From NCBI RefSeq assembly GCF_008065375.1, contig NZ_VJYI01000001.1:744001-808000 (forward strand): a DNA stretch of 64,000 nt, written 5' to 3'. This document shows positions 46,550-58,391 of this stretch, piece after piece (position 1 is the first letter of the stretch; each line of letters begins with the position of its first letter). A program made the translations under genes and the position numbers. The notes beneath the pieces are model-generated. The model did not search any database, had not been told where the DNA came from, and was given only the letters and a program-made list of their open reading frames with translations. The stretch is from Nonomuraea sp. SYSU D8015. GTDB taxonomy: Bacteria > Actinomycetota > Actinomycetes > Streptosporangiales > Streptosporangiaceae.

Positions 46550-47920
46550 TCAGATCGCCTTGCCCGGGTTCAGGATGCCCAGGGGATCGAAGACCGCCTT
46601 GATCCCGCGCTGCACCTCCGCCGCCACCGGCCCGGCCTCCATCGCCAGCCACCGCTGCTTGAGCAGGCCCACGCCGTGCTCCCCGGTGAGCGTGCCGCCC
46701 AGCTCCAGCGCGTGCCTGAACACCTCGTCCGCCGCCGCCCACACCTCGGGCGGCGGCTCCGCCGTCCCGCGGTCGAAGATGAAGACGGGGTGGATGTTGC
46801 CGTCCCCGGCGTGCGCGACCGTGCAGATCTTCACGCCGTGCCGGACCGCGGCCGCCTCGATGGCGATGATCATGTCGGGCAGCACGGAACGCGGCACGCA
46901 CACGTCCTCCACCAGGCATGCCCCGAGCCGTTCCTTGGCGTCGTACGCCAGCCTGCGCAGTCCGATCAGCTCCGCGGCCTCCTGCGGGCTGGAGGACACG
47001 GCCACGAAGGAGGCGCCGTTGTCCATGCAGATCCGCTCCATGCGCTCGGCCATCGCCTGCGCGTCCGTCGCATCGGACTGGCCGATGAGCATGGCCGTCG
47101 TGCCCGCCTCCAGCCCGAAGTTGCGCAGGTCGTTGATGGCCTCCAGCGTGGCGCGGTCGAGCAGCTCCATGAGCGAGGGCTGGCAGCCGGCCGCCATGAT
47201 CGCCGACACGGCCGCCCCGGCGTCCCTGAGCGAGCCGAACTCGGCCGCGAACGTCGCAGGCGCTCCGGCGGGCGCCCGGCGCAGCCGCACGGTGGCCGCG
47301 GTGATCACGCCCAGCGTGCCCTCCGAGCCGACGAACAGGCCCGTCAGGTCGTAGCCCGTGACGCCTTTCATGGTGCGCCGGCCGGTGTTCAGAATCCGGC
47401 CGTCGGCCAGCACCACTTCGAGGCCGAGCGCGGAGTCCCTGGTGACGCCGTATTTCACGCAGCGCAGCCCGCCGGCGTTGGTGGCCAGGTTGCCGCCGAT
47501 CGTGGAGATCTCGTACGACGACGGGTCCGGTGCGTACATCAGCCCGTGCTTCCTCGCGGCCCGGTCCAGGTCGGCGGTGATGACGCCCGGCTCCACCACG
47601 GCGATCTCGTCGGCGGGGGAGAGCTCCTTGATGGCCGTCATCCTGGCCAGCGACAGGATGATCGCGCCGTCGCCGGCGACGGACGCGCCCGCCAGGCCGG
47701 TGCCCCCGCCGCGCGGCACCACCGGCACCCGGTGCTCGCTCGCCCACTTCATGGTGATCGCCACGTCGTCGCGGGAGGCCGCGAGCACCACGCCGAGCGG
47801 CTTGCCGGGCTCCAGGAACGTCCGGTCGCGGGCATAGGAGTCGATCACGTCGGGGTCGGTCAGCACGCGGCCGTCGGGTAGCGCGCTCACCAAGGCATCA
47901 ATCGGTCTCACATAAAGCAC
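46550..47920 (-). CDS. FAD-linked oxidase (GlcD/D-lactate dehydrogenase family)
   Basis: This 456-residue VAO-type flavoenzyme oxidises a 2-hydroxy acid such as glycolate or D-lactate. The FAD-binding PCMH motif PRGGGTGLAGASVAG is near 69 and DPSSYEISTIGGNLATNAGG near 130. The C-terminal cap has VAHAGDGNIHPVF near 375 and GEHGVGLLKQRW near 420, where the His residues act in substrate binding. No GlcE/GlcF genes are adjacent, so it more likely works alone as a GlcD/Dld-type dehydrogenase. The GTG at 47920 gives the usual N-terminus. Confidence 0.92.
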   Translation of the reverse strand: MLYVRPIDALVSALPDGRVLTDPDVIDSYARDRTFLEPGKPLGVVLAASRDDVAITMKWASEHRVPVVPRGGGTGLAGASVAGDGAIILSLARMTAIKELSPADEIAVVEPGVITADLDRAARKHGLMYAPDPSSYEISTIGGNLATNAGGLRCVKYGVTRDSALGLEVVLADGRILNTGRRTMKGVTGYDLTGLFVGSEGTLGVITAATVRLRRAPAGAPATFAAEFGSLRDAGAAVSAIMAAGCQPSLMELLDRATLEAINDLRNFGLEAGTTAMLIGQSDATDAQAMAERMERICMDNGASFVAVSSSPQEAAELIGLRRLAYDAKERLGACLVEDVCVPRSVLPDMIIAIEAAAVRHGVKICTVAHAGDGNIHPVFIFDRGTAEPPPEVWAAADEVFRHALELGGTLTGEHGVGLLKQRWLAMEAGPVAAEVQRGIKAVFDPLGILNPGKAI

Positions 47921-48013
47921 CCTAGATGTACAAAACCGCTACCTGCAGCGGACCGCTGAGCGCGGCCCACCCTACGGTTTGCGCAGAGTGCTGCTTAGGG
48001 ACAAACTGCCCGG

Positions 48014-48583
48014 GTGGAAGTCAGGTGCCCGGTGTGTTCGGAGACCGACCAGGTCGTGGCGGTCCCGGGCGCGGTCGCCGCGGGGACCACGTACAAGCTC
48101 GGGCGGGTGCGGCTGCCCGGCACGCGGGAGGTCGCCGACCTGCCCATGGCCGCGTCGCTGGGCGCCTCGAAACACGTCATGAGCCGCACCCAGCTCGCGG
48201 TCTGGTTGTCGTTCCCGAGCCGCCACTACACGCCGTGGGCCAGAAACCAGGGCTACGTCCTGCTCTGCGCGGCGGCCCTCGTCCACCTGGTCGTGTCGCT
48301 GGTGATCGCGATGGGCCAGGACCCGAAGTGGGGCGAGGTGCTGCTCGCCCCGTTCTGTCTGACGGGCCTGTTCTGGGGGCTCGGGCTGCTGAACGTGATC
48401 GGCTCGCACGGCGCCCGCAGGCGCGACAACCAGGAGGCTCCGGCCAGGGAGAAAGCCCTGGCCGTCTGGGAACGCCTCTATTACTGCACCCGCGACAACG
48501 TCGTCTACGAGCCGGGGGTCGGCGTCTCGTTCCATCCGAGCGAGACGCGCGAGTACATCTTCGGCTTCCGCGGCCCGCGTTAG
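48014..48583 (+). CDS. Small two-TM membrane protein with CPVC motif
   Basis: A 189-residue protein I do not recognise. The N-terminus has a zinc-knuckle-like half site CPVCSETD at 5-12. Hydrophobic helices are about 80-100 (YVLLCAAALVHLVVSLVIAMG) and 107-130 (LLAPFCLTGLFWGLGLLNVIG). A C-terminal cytoplasmic domain follows (ALAVWERLYYCTRDNVVYEPG) and ends [10 protein letters not shown]. Single cysteines in the C-terminal domain may complete a metal site with the N-terminal pair. It begins with GTG and its last four bases overlap the convergent aminotransferase gene. Confidence 0.75.
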   Translation: MEVRCPVCSETDQVVAVPGAVAAGTTYKLGRVRLPGTREVADLPMAASLGASKHVMSRTQLAVWLSFPSRHYTPWARNQGYVLLCAAALVHLVVSLVIAMGQDPKWGEVLLAPFCLTGLFWGLGLLNVIGSHGARRRDNQEAPAREKALAVWERLYYCTRDNVVYEPGVGVSFHPSETREYIFGFRGPR

Positions 48584-49785
48584 CCCCGCTCCTCCGCGAC
48601 CAGGCGGACGCAGACGGCCAGGCCCTCGATGGCCTGCTCCAGCTCGTCGAGCTCGGGGTACGTCGGCGCGATCCTGATCGTGCGGTCGTCAGGGTCGTCA
48701 CCGTACGGGTGCGTGGCGCCCGCGGGTGTCAGCGCGATGCCCGCGGCCTTGGCCCTGGACACCACCTCGGCCGCGTGCGGCACCTCCAGGCTGATGAAGT
48801 AGCCGCCCTTGGGGCTCGTCCAGGTGGCGAGGTCGCCGAGCCGCTCGGTCAGCACCTTGTCGACCAGCTCGAACTTCGGCCCGATCAGCTCGGCGTGCCG
48901 CCGCATGTGCGCGGCCACGCCCGCGGCGTCACGGAGGAACTCCACGTGCCGGAGCTGGTTGATCTTGTCGGGGCCGATGGACTGCTTGGACGTGTTGTGC
49001 AGGAACCACTTCACGTTCGCCGGCGAGGAGCCGAAGAATGACACGCCCGAGCCGGCCAGCGTCACCTTGGACGTGGAGGCGTAGACGAACACCCGGTCGG
49101 CGTTGCCGTGCCCGGCGGCGAGCGCCAGCAGGTCGGCCAGCTCGGCCGGGGTGTCGGTGAGGTGGTGCACCGCGTAGGCGTTGTCCCAGAAAATCCGGAA
49201 ATCGGGGGCGGCGGTGGGCATGGAGGCCAGCCGGCGGACGGTCTCGTCGCTGTAGACGATGCCGGACGGGTTGCTGTACTTCGGCACGCACCACATGCCC
49301 TTGACGCTCGCGTCGGCGGCGACCAGGCGCTCGACGACGTCCATGTCGGGGCCGTCGGCGGTCATCGGCACGGGGACCATCTTGATCCCGAACCGCTCGC
49401 AGATCGTGAAATGCCGGTCATAGCCGGGCACCGGGCACAGGAACGTGATCTCCGGCTCCTCCACCCAGCGGCGCTCGGCGCCCGGCATCGGCGTGAGCAG
49501 CGCGTGCACCACCGTGTCGTGCATGAGCGCCAGGCTGGCGTTGCCGCCCACGACGAGTTGCCCGGCCGGCACCTGGATCAGCGGCGCGAACAGCTCGCGC
49601 AGCTCGGGCAGGCCCTGCAGGTTGCCGTAGTTGCGGCCGTCAGTGCCGTCGGCCGCCCGGTAGGAGGCCGGCAGTTTGAGCATGTCGTTGGAGAGGTCGA
49701 GCTGGCGCGGCGACGGCTTGCCCCTGGTGAGGTCGAGCGAGAGCCCACGCTGGACGAGGGCGTCGTAGTCACGCTGAGCGGTCAC
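48580..49785 (-). CDS. PLP-dependent aminotransferase (MocR-like class I, aspartate type)
   Basis: This 401-residue aminotransferase belongs to the subgroup typified by [16 protein letters not shown] at the N-terminus (near 18). It has [16 protein letters not shown] near 52, a cofactor-binding DNAYAVHHL near 201, Schiff-base Lys240 in [17 protein letters not shown] and a C-terminal RIAPTYP arginine for the carboxylate. Members are annotated as aspartate aminotransferases in actinobacteria, and the substrate is not fixed by sequence. GGAGGAGAG lies about 10 bases before the GTG. It is divergent from ctaD across 237 bases. Confidence 0.9.
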   Translation of the reverse strand: MTAQRDYDALVQRGLSLDLTRGKPSPRQLDLSNDMLKLPASYRAADGTDGRNYGNLQGLPELRELFAPLIQVPAGQLVVGGNASLALMHDTVVHALLTPMPGAERRWVEEPEITFLCPVPGYDRHFTICERFGIKMVPVPMTADGPDMDVVERLVAADASVKGMWCVPKYSNPSGIVYSDETVRRLASMPTAAPDFRIFWDNAYAVHHLTDTPAELADLLALAAGHGNADRVFVYASTSKVTLAGSGVSFFGSSPANVKWFLHNTSKQSIGPDKINQLRHVEFLRDAAGVAAHMRRHAELIGPKFELVDKVLTERLGDLATWTSPKGGYFISLEVPHAAEVVSRAKAAGIALTPAGATHPYGDDPDDRTIRIAPTYPELDELEQAIEGLAVCVRLVAEERG

Positions 49786-50022
49786 AGAGATCTCTCCTCC
49801 GAATCGGTCCGTGACCGCAAGGATAGAAGAACTCCCGGAGCGGCCCGGTCATCATCCGGCATGTGGACGGCAAGCGGGGGCGGCACGTGGTCCGTGGCCC
49901 GGTCGCGTCCTACCGGCAAAGTCTTCGGCGGCGAATGTCAAACAACGACTTCACGCGCGGCTACCGTTGGCGTGGAATGGGTAGATCGGGGCAGGCCAAT
50001 CTCCGTTGTGGAGGGAGCAGCC

Positions 50023-51741
<1,719 letters not shown>

Positions 51742-52198
51742 GCCGGGGGCTTCGCGGGCAGCCCGAGCGCTCTGAGCGTGCTCTTGAGGTACGCGGGCGC
51801 GCGCATCCAGCCGGGGCTCACGACGTTCTTCTGCGCGGGCGTGTGGACGACCGGCCGCTCGCCCGCGTACGGGTAGACGTACTGGACGACGACCGGCCGG
51901 TCGTCGCCCGGCTCGTACCAGTCGATCCGGTAGCGGGGCCCGAGCCTGCCGTCGGGGCGTTCGGCCGAGAACACGTCGGGCAGCCCTTCGAGCAGCGTGT
52001 TGTTCACGGCGGTGCCGGTGCGCACGGTGTTGAGCCGCCGGTCGTCGGCGGCCGTGCCCGGCTTGATCTCGATGGGGCGCGACAGGCCGGGGCCGGTCAG
52101 CGTGCCCCGCTCCACCAGCTTGGCGGTGGCCGGGGAGGCGATCGCCAGGGGGAGCAGCACCGCCGCGAGGACGACGACGAGACGTCTCATGCTCTCTC

Positions 52199-52546
52199 CT
52201 ACCGCCGGATGGTCCGAGAGGTTCCCAGGAGATGACGGAGCCTGAGCCCGGCGAGCGTCCAGGCCAGCCGGGCCGCCGCCGCCCGCCGGCCGGGGGCGAC
52301 GAGCCTGGCGCCCCGCCACAACAACGGTACGCCGCCGAGCAGCCGGACCGAACCCGTCTCGTCCTCCTCCACGGCCAGCGGTCTGGCACACGGTCGCCGG
52401 CCTCGTACGACGGGGAATTCCACCGGCAGGTGCGGGTCCCGGCACGAGCGGATCACCACGGGCACCGCGAGGATCCCCGCCAGCTCGGCCGCGATCGCCG
52501 AACAGCTCCCGCAGGAGCTGTCGGCGATCACGACCAGCCGCCTCAT
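52199..52546 (-). CDS. CGSC-motif mini-redoxin-like protein
   Basis: A 115-residue protein that starts with a beta strand and a thiol motif, MRRLVVIADSSCGSC, like the first strand and active site of thioredoxin-fold proteins (DCC or glutaredoxin type). Other cysteines are at IRSCRDP and RPCARP. The remainder is basic (GRRAAAARLAWTLAGLRLRHLL). It overlaps the upstream membrane-protein gene by four bases (ATGA), so a role in thiol chemistry coupled to that protein is likely. The full thioredoxin fold is not obvious, so the assignment is tentative. Confidence 0.7.
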   Translation of the reverse strand: MRRLVVIADSSCGSCSAIAAELAGILAVPVVIRSCRDPHLPVEFPVVRGRRPCARPLAVEEDETGSVRLLGGVPLLWRGARLVAPGRRAAAARLAWTLAGLRLRHLLGTSRTIRR

Positions 52547-53283
52547 GACAGCAGCCCGGACGTCAGCGCGGTCACCGTCCCCACGGCGGTGGCCGCGGCC
52601 AGCACCCTGGCGTTGGCGTGCCACAGGTCGCTCCAACCGCCGTCGTCGCTGTGCGCGATGCTCGCCGCCGCCATGGCCCAGCGGGCGAACGCGAAGCCGG
52701 TGGCCGCCGCCAGTGCGCCGTACCAGGGCAGGGCCAGCAGCATCGCCAGCAGCACCAGGTGCGGCTGGGCCGACGGCGAGTACGTGCGCATGCCGGTGCC
52801 CATCTCGAAGCCGAACTGGATGCCGCCCGCGAGCCGGCCCTTGTGCACCACGTGCTCGGGCACCAGGCGGGCGTTCTCCGGCATCGGCACGCTGATCAGC
52901 CCGAACTCACGCAGGACGACGACCGCCGCGAGCAGCGCGAGCAACCCGAGCCGCACGGGCGCGGGGACCAGGGCCTGCACCACGCCGCCGAGCACCACGG
53001 CGACCAGCGCGACCGTCCAGGCTCCCAGCAACAGCCCCGCGCCGTAGACGGCCAGGGCACCACGACCGCGCCAGACCGACGCGCTCAGCAGGAACGCCGA
53101 GTTGTGGCTTCAAGGGCTGCCGGAGTTGGCGTAGCCCGCGTTGAGCCCCGCCCACAGGAACATCAGCGCGACGGCGCCCGATCCGGCCGGGCCCTTCACC
53201 GCGATGGGCAGTGCCGAGCCGAGGACGACCGGCACGGCCAGGACAAGCGGATGAAGGACCCGGCGCCGCAGGGCTCGGCTCAT
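52543..53283 (-). pseudogene. Polytopic membrane protein gene interrupted by an in-frame TGA
   Basis: Reading from the ATG at 53283, 57 codons end [10 protein letters not shown], followed by TGA (53110-53112). The same frame then continues for another 188 codons (SHNSAFLLSASVWRG onward) to a normal stop. Both parts are membrane-like: helices at about 11-28 and 32-48 before the stop, and four or five after it. A loop PENARLVPEHVVHKGRLAGG and FEMGTGMRTYSPS lies between helices. The TGA most simply replaces a Trp codon (TGG). The gene overlaps its neighbours by four bases on both sides, as an intact gene would. Either it is a recent nonsense mutant, or the base call is wrong, or both halves are made separately. 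An in-frame TTG at 53031 could restart translation but lacks a Shine-Dalgarno. Confidence 0.7.
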
Positions 53284-53816
53284 ACGGCGCACATCGCGAT
53301 GGTCAGGCCGCGATGGTAGGTGCCGTCCCGCCAGGTGACCGTGGTCATGGCGTCGGAGCACCGCCAGGCACCGTTCGCCCAGCGCCAGGCGTTCCTGCCG
53401 CCGCAGGACGTCGCGATGCGGACGACATTGGTGTAGCGCTCCTGGTCGGACGCGCCGGGCTTGTGCGTGCGGCTGCCCTCGAAATGGAAGCCGCCGCTGC
53501 ACGGGTAGGAGCCCATGCGCCAGCCCCCGAAGCAGATGGCCCGGCCGTCCCCCCACCAGTTGTTGCGCTCCTGGATATAGTCGCCGAAGGGGGGATCGCA
53601 GTTGCCGGCGGTGTACTCCGAGGTCGGTCCGGCCAAGGCCGCACGGCGCGACAGCGCCCAGTCCATGGGGACGAGCGTGGCCGCCATCGCCGTGACCGCC
53701 AGGCCCTTCATCAGGTTCCTGCGGCTGGCGGGAAGTTCTGCGATCATGGCCCGGACCCTGCTCCGGGGCGCCCCTTCCGGCGCGGATCCCATCTCCGGAA
53801 TCGACTCATAGCGCAT
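53280..53816 (-). CDS. Tat-exported Cys/Trp-rich small protein
   Basis: A 178-residue protein of unknown family. A twin-arginine signal SRRNLMKG followed by a hydrophobic stretch (about 32-62) predicts folded export. The mature part of about 115 residues has six cysteines (GNC, AIC, YPC, TSC, WRC, terminal MC) and many tryptophans and glycines. These features suggest three disulfides and a compact beta-rich fold. GGGGAG lies 6 bases before the ATG at 53816. Its neighbours are a CGIC thioredoxin-like membrane protein and a polytopic membrane protein, as for the small subunit of methylamine dehydrogenase (MauA with MauD and MauE), but I see no convincing similarity to MauA itself. Confidence 0.8.
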   Translation of the reverse strand: MRYESIPEMGSAPEGAPRSRVRAMIAELPASRRNLMKGLAVTAMAATLVPMDWALSRRAALAGPTSEYTAGNCDPPFGDYIQERNNWWGDGRAICFGGWRMGSYPCSGGFHFEGSRTHKPGASDQERYTNVVRIATSCGGRNAWRWANGAWRCSDAMTTVTWRDGTYHRGLTIAMCAV

Positions 53817-54306
53817 GACTGCTCCCCGTTGGTAGAAGTTCGCTGAGAAGAGTGGAAATTTCGGTGTCGCCGTAAACGAAGCGGCGGGCCAGGACGGCGC
53901 CCGTTCCATCGATGACGGTGAGGCTCGGCGCGTATCCCTCGTACAGCGCCGTCCACAGATCCGGATCGGCCAGAACGACGCCCTTGGCGAAGGCGGCCGC
54001 CGCACCGGCGTCGCCGGTCACCCCGACCAGCCGGACGCCGGGCAGGTCGGCCGCCTGCAGGGACTCCCACACCCCCTGGCAGATCCCACAGCCGCCGTCG
54101 AGCAGCATCGCCAGGGTCGCCCGCTGCCCCGGCCCGGGAAGGAGGGTGGCGGGCAGCGTCCGGTCCTCGTCGGCCAGGCGGTCGGTGTCCGGGTTCAGCG
54201 CGGTCTGCTCCAGGGCCCTGAGCCTGGAGTACACGGCGGCCACGGCGATGACCGCGAAGATCGCGATGAGGAGGGAGAGCAGGGACAGGGCGAGCGGCAG
54301 GCTCAT
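53806..54306 (-). CDS. Membrane-anchored thioredoxin-like protein (MauD/TlpA type)
   Basis: The 166-residue protein has one N-terminal TM helix (about 3-25, LPLALSLLSLLIAIFAVIAVAAVY). An extracytoplasmic thioredoxin-like domain carries the CxxC active site LLDGGCGICQGVWESL near 76 and a PSLTVIDGTGAVLARRF strand with the cis-Pro region. MauD proteins of this architecture supply disulfides to the small subunit of methylamine dehydrogenase. Here the Cys-rich exported protein is the natural client. The gene overlaps both neighbours (4 bp upstream, 11 bp downstream). Confidence 0.85.
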   Translation of the reverse strand: MSLPLALSLLSLLIAIFAVIAVAAVYSRLRALEQTALNPDTDRLADEDRTLPATLLPGPGQRATLAMLLDGGCGICQGVWESLQAADLPGVRLVGVTGDAGAAAAFAKGVVLADPDLWTALYEGYAPSLTVIDGTGAVLARRFVYGDTEISTLLSELLPTGSSHAL

Positions 54307-55052
54307 GCGGCCCACTCGACCCGCACGCCGCCCAGCACGGCCTCGACCATGGCGTGGTCCTGAGGATCCCCGAGCGCCCCCACCTCGGTGCCGTCCTTGG
54401 GGAAGATGACCGTGAAGACCGCGGTCGGGCTCGCGAAGGTGTAGCGCCACTCGAACGGCGTGCCGGCCAGTGCGGCCTTCTGCTCGGGGTCGAGGGCCAG
54501 CGCGTCCTTCCAGACCTCCATGTCGCCTCTCGTCATGCCCTGCCAGTCGGGCAGGGACTCGCGGGCCGAGCGCGCGTCGAGGGCCATGATCAGGACGCGG
54601 TCGTTGATCCCGAACACCGTCGTCCCGAACTGCTGCGTGCCGACCTGGACGCGAGGCGTGATCTTGGCGCCCTCCGGGCCGTCGGCGAACTCGACGGCGG
54701 CGACGAGGGCGTTGAGCACCGACTGGCGCGGCGCGGGGCCGTTGAACCAGGTGGTGACCTCGTGGTACGGCCCCGCCCAGATCAGGCAGCTGTTGGAACG
54801 GTCCACGGCCTCGTATAGTCGCAGGTCGTACCCGCGGCGGCGGAACGTCTCGACCCGCCCGCCGGGGAAGATGTGCGTGGGAACGGCCTTGCTGTGGCCG
54901 GCCGGCGCGAGGCTGAAGGCCCGCAGGAGCCCCGGCGCCGCGATCCGGGTGTGGCCGTGCCATTCCAGGGTTCCCGCCTCCAGCGGGAGGTCGACGGTCA
55001 GCCGTGCCCCGTCGGCTGCCAGGCGATTGAGCGCAAGCGTGGATGTGACCAT
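54303..55052 (-). CDS. First gene of the redox operon, unknown soluble protein
   Basis: A 249-residue protein without signal peptide, membrane helix or known motif. Notable stretches are LEWHGHTRIAAPGLLRAFSL near 29, PTHIFPGGRVETFRRRGYDLRLYEAV near 58, a WAGPYHEVTTWFNGP region near 92 and TPRVQVGTQQFGTTVFGINDRVL near 132. The only cysteine is in NSCLIW. GGGGGA lies 5 bases before the ATG at 55052; a further in-frame ATG 27 bases upstream is less likely. Its stop codon overlaps the MauD-like gene (ATGA). It may be a dedicated enzyme or chaperone of the system. I cannot assign it. Confidence 0.75.
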   Translation of the reverse strand: MVTSTLALNRLAADGARLTVDLPLEAGTLEWHGHTRIAAPGLLRAFSLAPAGHSKAVPTHIFPGGRVETFRRRGYDLRLYEAVDRSNSCLIWAGPYHEVTTWFNGPAPRQSVLNALVAAVEFADGPEGAKITPRVQVGTQQFGTTVFGINDRVLIMALDARSARESLPDWQGMTRGDMEVWKDALALDPEQKAALAGTPFEWRYTFASPTAVFTVIFPKDGTEVGALGDPQDHAMVEAVLGGVRVEWAA

Positions 55053-55136
55053 GTGTCCCCCATTCGTCGGGTGCGTCATTTCGCACCGGCCGCATGATCC
55101 ACGCGAACGATATGGGGATGTTTTCTCGGCATCAAT

Positions 55137-55147
55137 AGATATCTTGA
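55137..55147. promoter_or_regulatory. AGATATCTTGA motif shared with the PadR operator
   Basis: The 11-base word AGATATCTTGA occurs here, in the 204-base AT-rich region between the redox operon and the fumarate reductase genes, and also at 3794-3804 inside the PadR palindrome. Around it, ATCA-N2-AGATATCT-TGAT is a near-palindrome. It may be a regulatory site for either flanking operon. Confidence 0.35.
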
Positions 55148-55256
55148 TAATTCGGCATTCCCGATTATTTGGGGCAGGTCATATTCCCGGTCTTCCAGAA
55201 GCGGCCCGTTGGTGCTTGATTGGAAATGACGTTCGTCCGCTCGAGGGAGACCGGCG

Positions 55257-55490
55257 ATGACAGGAACACGAACTCCCTTCGATCCCGAGACGGCGCCCTG
55301 CGGCAAGAAGGTCGGAGGTGAGCGTCTTCTCGACGATGACGGCTACGGCCTGCTGATCCGCGACCAGCTCTTCGAGTGCGGCTGCCGCAGGATCCGCCAC
55401 GAGTACCACGACGGCAGCATCCATCTTTCCGCCGTCCGACACGACGGCAAGCGGGTAAAGGACCAGGTAGAACCCGACCACGGGAGCTGA
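55257..55490 (+). CDS. Small Cys-containing protein upstream of frdA
   Basis: A 77-residue protein of unknown function. It carries cysteines at TAPCGKK and LFECGCRRIRHEYHDG, a possible metal-binding set, and is hydrophilic throughout. GAGGGAG lies 7 bases before the ATG, and frdA starts 7 bases after its stop, so it is probably the first gene of the fumarate reductase operon. I know of no described subunit of this size and position in E. coli-type enzymes. Confidence 0.7.
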   Translation: MTGTRTPFDPETAPCGKKVGGERLLDDDGYGLLIRDQLFECGCRRIRHEYHDGSIHLSAVRHDGKRVKDQVEPDHGS

Positions 55491-55496
55491 GCGCCA

Positions 55497-57230
55497 ATGA
55501 TCGACGTGCTGATCGTCGGAGGAGGAGGGGCGGGTCTGCGTGCGGCCGTCGCGGTCGCCGAGGCGGATCCGTCGCTGAAGGTGGCGGTCGTGTCGAAGGT
55601 CTATCCGATGCGCAGCCACACCGTCTCCGCCGAGGGCGGCGCGGCGGGCGTGATCGGCCTCGACGACACGCTCGACGAGCACTGCTACGACACGATCTCC
55701 GGCGGCGACTGGCTGCCCGACCAGGACGCGGTCGAGGCGTTCGTGTACGAGGCGCCGCGCGAGCTGATGCAGCTCGAACACTGGGGCTGCCCGTGGAGCC
55801 GCGAGCCGGACGGGCGGGTCGCCGTGCGCCCGTTCGGCGGCATGAAGAAGATGCGCACGTGGTACGCCGCCGACAAGACCGGCTTCCACCTGCTGCACAC
55901 GTTGTTCCAAACAACTTTGAAATATCAGGACATCATTAGGTACGACGAGTGGCACGTCACCAAGCTCGTCGTCGACGACGGCCGCGTCCACGGCGTCGTG
56001 GCCGTCGAGATCAGGACCGGCCGCATCGAGACCATTCCGGCCAGGACCGTCATTCTGGCCACCGGCGGCTGCGGCCGCGTCTTCCCCTTCACCACGAACG
56101 CGGCGATCAAGACCGGTGACGGCATGGCCCTGGCCTACCGCGCCGGCGCCCCGCTGAAGGACATGGAGTTCGTCCAGTACCACCCGACCGGCCTGCCGTT
56201 CACCGGCATCCTCATCACCGAGGCGGCCAGGGCGGAGGGCGGCTGGCTGATCAACAAGGACGGCTACCGCTACCTGCAGGACTACGACCTCGGCAAGCCC
56301 ACGCCCACCCCGAAGCTGCGCAGCATGGAGCTGGGGCCGCGCGACCGGCTCTCCCAGGCGTTCGTGCACGAGCAGCAGATGGGCCGCACCGTCGACACCC
56401 CGTACGGGCCGGTCGTCTACCTGGACCTGCGCCACCTCGGCGAGGACAAGATCGACACCCGCATCCCGTTCGTGCGCGAGCTGTGCAAGAGCTACCAGAA
56501 CCTCGACCCGGCCACCGACCTCATCCCGGTGCGCCCGGTCGTGCACTACATGATGGGCGGCGTCCACACCGACATCGACGGCGCCACCCCCATCGCGGGC
56601 CTGTACGCGGCCGGCGAGACCGCTTGCGTGAGCATCAACGGCGCCAACCGGCTCGGCTCCAACTCGCTCCCGGAATGCCTGGTCTTCGGCCGCCGCGCCG
56701 GGACCGCCGCCGCCGAGTTCGCACGGGCCCACCGCGACGGCGAGGCGGCGGCCGTCCGCAGCCAGGGCGACGACGAGCGGCGGCGCTTGGAACGCCTGCG
56801 CGAGGGCAGCAGGACCGGTGAGCGGATCGCCGACCTGCGTGAGCAGATGCAGCACACCCTGGAAGGGGCGGCCGGCATCTACCGCTCGGGCGACGTGCTG
56901 ACCAAGGCCGTCGACACCCTCGCCGACCTGCGCGAGCGCGCCGAGGAGGCCCGCATCGAGGACACGAGCACCGCGTTCAACACCGAGTTGATCAACCTGC
57001 AGGAGCTGCACGTCATGCTGGAGATCGCCCAGACGATCGTGGCCTGCGCGCTGAACAGGGAGGAGTCGCGCGGTGCGCACCAGCGCACCGACTTCGCCGC
57101 CAGGGACGACGACGCCTACCTGGCCCACTCGCTGGTGCACCGCGCGCCCGACGGCACGCCGTCGGTCACGTTGCTGCCCGTGACGATCACCCGCTGGCCT
57201 CCGGGAGAAAGGGTTTACGGCCGTGACTGA
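55497..57230 (+). CDS. frdA: Fumarate reductase flavoprotein subunit
   Basis: This 577-residue FAD subunit reduces fumarate to succinate. The FAD-binding site is [17 protein letters not shown] near 8. His41 in [11 protein letters not shown] would attach FAD covalently, as in E. coli FrdA. Segments [20 protein letters not shown] and [16 protein letters not shown] are FrdA-typical rather than SdhA-typical. Substrate-site residues are in [16 protein letters not shown] and the [13 protein letters not shown] loop. GGGAGC precedes the ATG. It is the first of four overlapping subunit genes. Confidence 0.95.
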   Translation: MIDVLIVGGGGAGLRAAVAVAEADPSLKVAVVSKVYPMRSHTVSAEGGAAGVIGLDDTLDEHCYDTISGGDWLPDQDAVEAFVYEAPRELMQLEHWGCPWSREPDGRVAVRPFGGMKKMRTWYAADKTGFHLLHTLFQTTLKYQDIIRYDEWHVTKLVVDDGRVHGVVAVEIRTGRIETIPARTVILATGGCGRVFPFTTNAAIKTGDGMALAYRAGAPLKDMEFVQYHPTGLPFTGILITEAARAEGGWLINKDGYRYLQDYDLGKPTPTPKLRSMELGPRDRLSQAFVHEQQMGRTVDTPYGPVVYLDLRHLGEDKIDTRIPFVRELCKSYQNLDPATDLIPVRPVVHYMMGGVHTDIDGATPIAGLYAAGETACVSINGANRLGSNSLPECLVFGRRAGTAAAEFARAHRDGEAAAVRSQGDDERRRLERLREGSRTGERIADLREQMQHTLEGAAGIYRSGDVLTKAVDTLADLRERAEEARIEDTSTAFNTELINLQELHVMLEIAQTIVACALNREESRGAHQRTDFAARDDDAYLAHSLVHRAPDGTPSVTLLPVTITRWPPGERVYGRD

Positions 57231-57987
57231 CACGAGGGAGCGAGTCGAGCAGGCGGCCGGCACCCGCACGATCAGGATGGAGGTCGCCCGCTACCGGCCG
57301 GGGGAGGATGCCGAGCCGGTCTTCCAGGGGTTCGACGTGCCTCTCATGGAGGACTGGGCCGTGCTCGACGGGCTCAACTACATCAAGGACCAGCTCGACG
57401 GCAGCCTGTCCTACCGCTGGTCGTGCCGGATGGGCGTGTGCGGCTCGTGCGGCATGACCGTCAACGGCGAGGCCAGGCTCACTTGCGGCACCTTCCTCAC
57501 CGAGTACGGCGACGGCCCGGTCAGGATCGAGCCGCTGAAGGGCTTCCCGATCATCAGGGACCTGGTCGTGGACATCGACGACTTCCTGGCCAAGCTGTCG
57601 TCGGTGCGGCCCTGGCTGATCAGGGAGGGCGAGGAGCTCCCGCTGACCACCGAGTACGCCCAGACGCCCGAGCAACTGGAGGCGTACAAGCAGTACAGCA
57701 TGTGCATCAACTGCCTGCTGTGCTACTCCGCCTGCCCGGTCTACGTGCTCGACCCCGACTTCCTCGGCCCGGCCGCCATCGCCCTCGCCCAGCGCTACAA
57801 CCTGGACTCGCGCGACATGGGCGACAGGTTCGACGTGCTCAACCTGGACGAGGCCGTGTGGGGGTGCACGTTCGTCGGCGAGTGCACCCGCGTCTGCCCC
57901 AAGCACGTGGACCCGGCCGAGGCCATCCAGCGCTACAAGCTGACCGCCGCCATGCGCTCGGTCCTGCCGTGGAGCAAGAAGCGATGA
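57223..57987 (+). CDS. frdB: Fumarate reductase iron-sulfur subunit
   Basis: The 254-residue electron-transfer subunit has a plant-type [2Fe-2S] cluster from Cys68, Cys73, Cys76 and Cys88. Two ferredoxin-like clusters come from [11 protein letters not shown] (Cys161, 164, 167, 171) and [11 protein letters not shown] (Cys215, 221, 225) with KHVDP following. These bind the [4Fe-4S] and [3Fe-4S] centres near the quinol site. The GTG start overlaps the end of frdA by eight bases. Length equals the bacterial norm. Confidence 0.95.
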   Translation: MTDTRERVEQAAGTRTIRMEVARYRPGEDAEPVFQGFDVPLMEDWAVLDGLNYIKDQLDGSLSYRWSCRMGVCGSCGMTVNGEARLTCGTFLTEYGDGPVRIEPLKGFPIIRDLVVDIDDFLAKLSSVRPWLIREGEELPLTTEYAQTPEQLEAYKQYSMCINCLLCYSACPVYVLDPDFLGPAAIALAQRYNLDSRDMGDRFDVLNLDEAVWGCTFVGECTRVCPKHVDPAEAIQRYKLTAAMRSVLPWSKKR

Positions 57988-58391
57988 CCGACAAGACCAT
58001 CCCCACCGCCGGGGCAGGCTACCGGCCGCGGCGCGACACGTTGTGGTTCGCCCGCAGCCGCAATTACACCGTGTTCGTGCTGCGCGAGCTGACCAGCGTC
58101 TTCGTGGCCTGGTCGATCGTCTTCGTGCTCATGCTGGTCGGCGCCGTCTTCGGCGGCACCCTTCAGGAGTTCGCCGCGCTGGCCGCGCAGCCCTGGATGA
58201 TAGCGATCAACGTGCTGGCCCTGGCCGCGACCGCCTTCCACGCCATCACGTTCCTCAACCTCGCGCCCAAGGCCACCGTCGTCCGCCTGGACGGCTGGCG
58301 GGTGCCCGCCTGGATGATCCAGGGCGGCAACCACTCACTCTGGCTGCTGGTCTCCGCCGTGATCGCCTTCTTCGTCCTGAGGTCGCCATGA
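57984..58391 (+). CDS. frdC: Fumarate reductase membrane anchor subunit C
   Basis: The 135-residue anchor has three hydrophobic helices: about 36-60 ([24 protein letters not shown]), 75-95 ([20 protein letters not shown]) and 112-133. The [11 protein letters not shown] and [13 protein letters not shown] stretches match the FrdC family. It starts inside the frdB stop codon (ATGA). Together with FrdD it binds quinol without heme b, as in the E. coli type D enzyme. Confidence 0.92.
   Translation: MTDKTIPTAGAGYRPRRDTLWFARSRNYTVFVLRELTSVFVAWSIVFVLMLVGAVFGGTLQEFAALAAQPWMIAINVLALAATAFHAITFLNLAPKATVVRLDGWRVPAWMIQGGNHSLWLLVSAVIAFFVLRSP

Noticed and set aside
53110..53112. Selenocysteine at the in-frame TGA
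   Set aside because: The position sits in a membrane protein with no catalytic context and no evident SECIS hairpin after it. A Trp-to-stop change is simpler.
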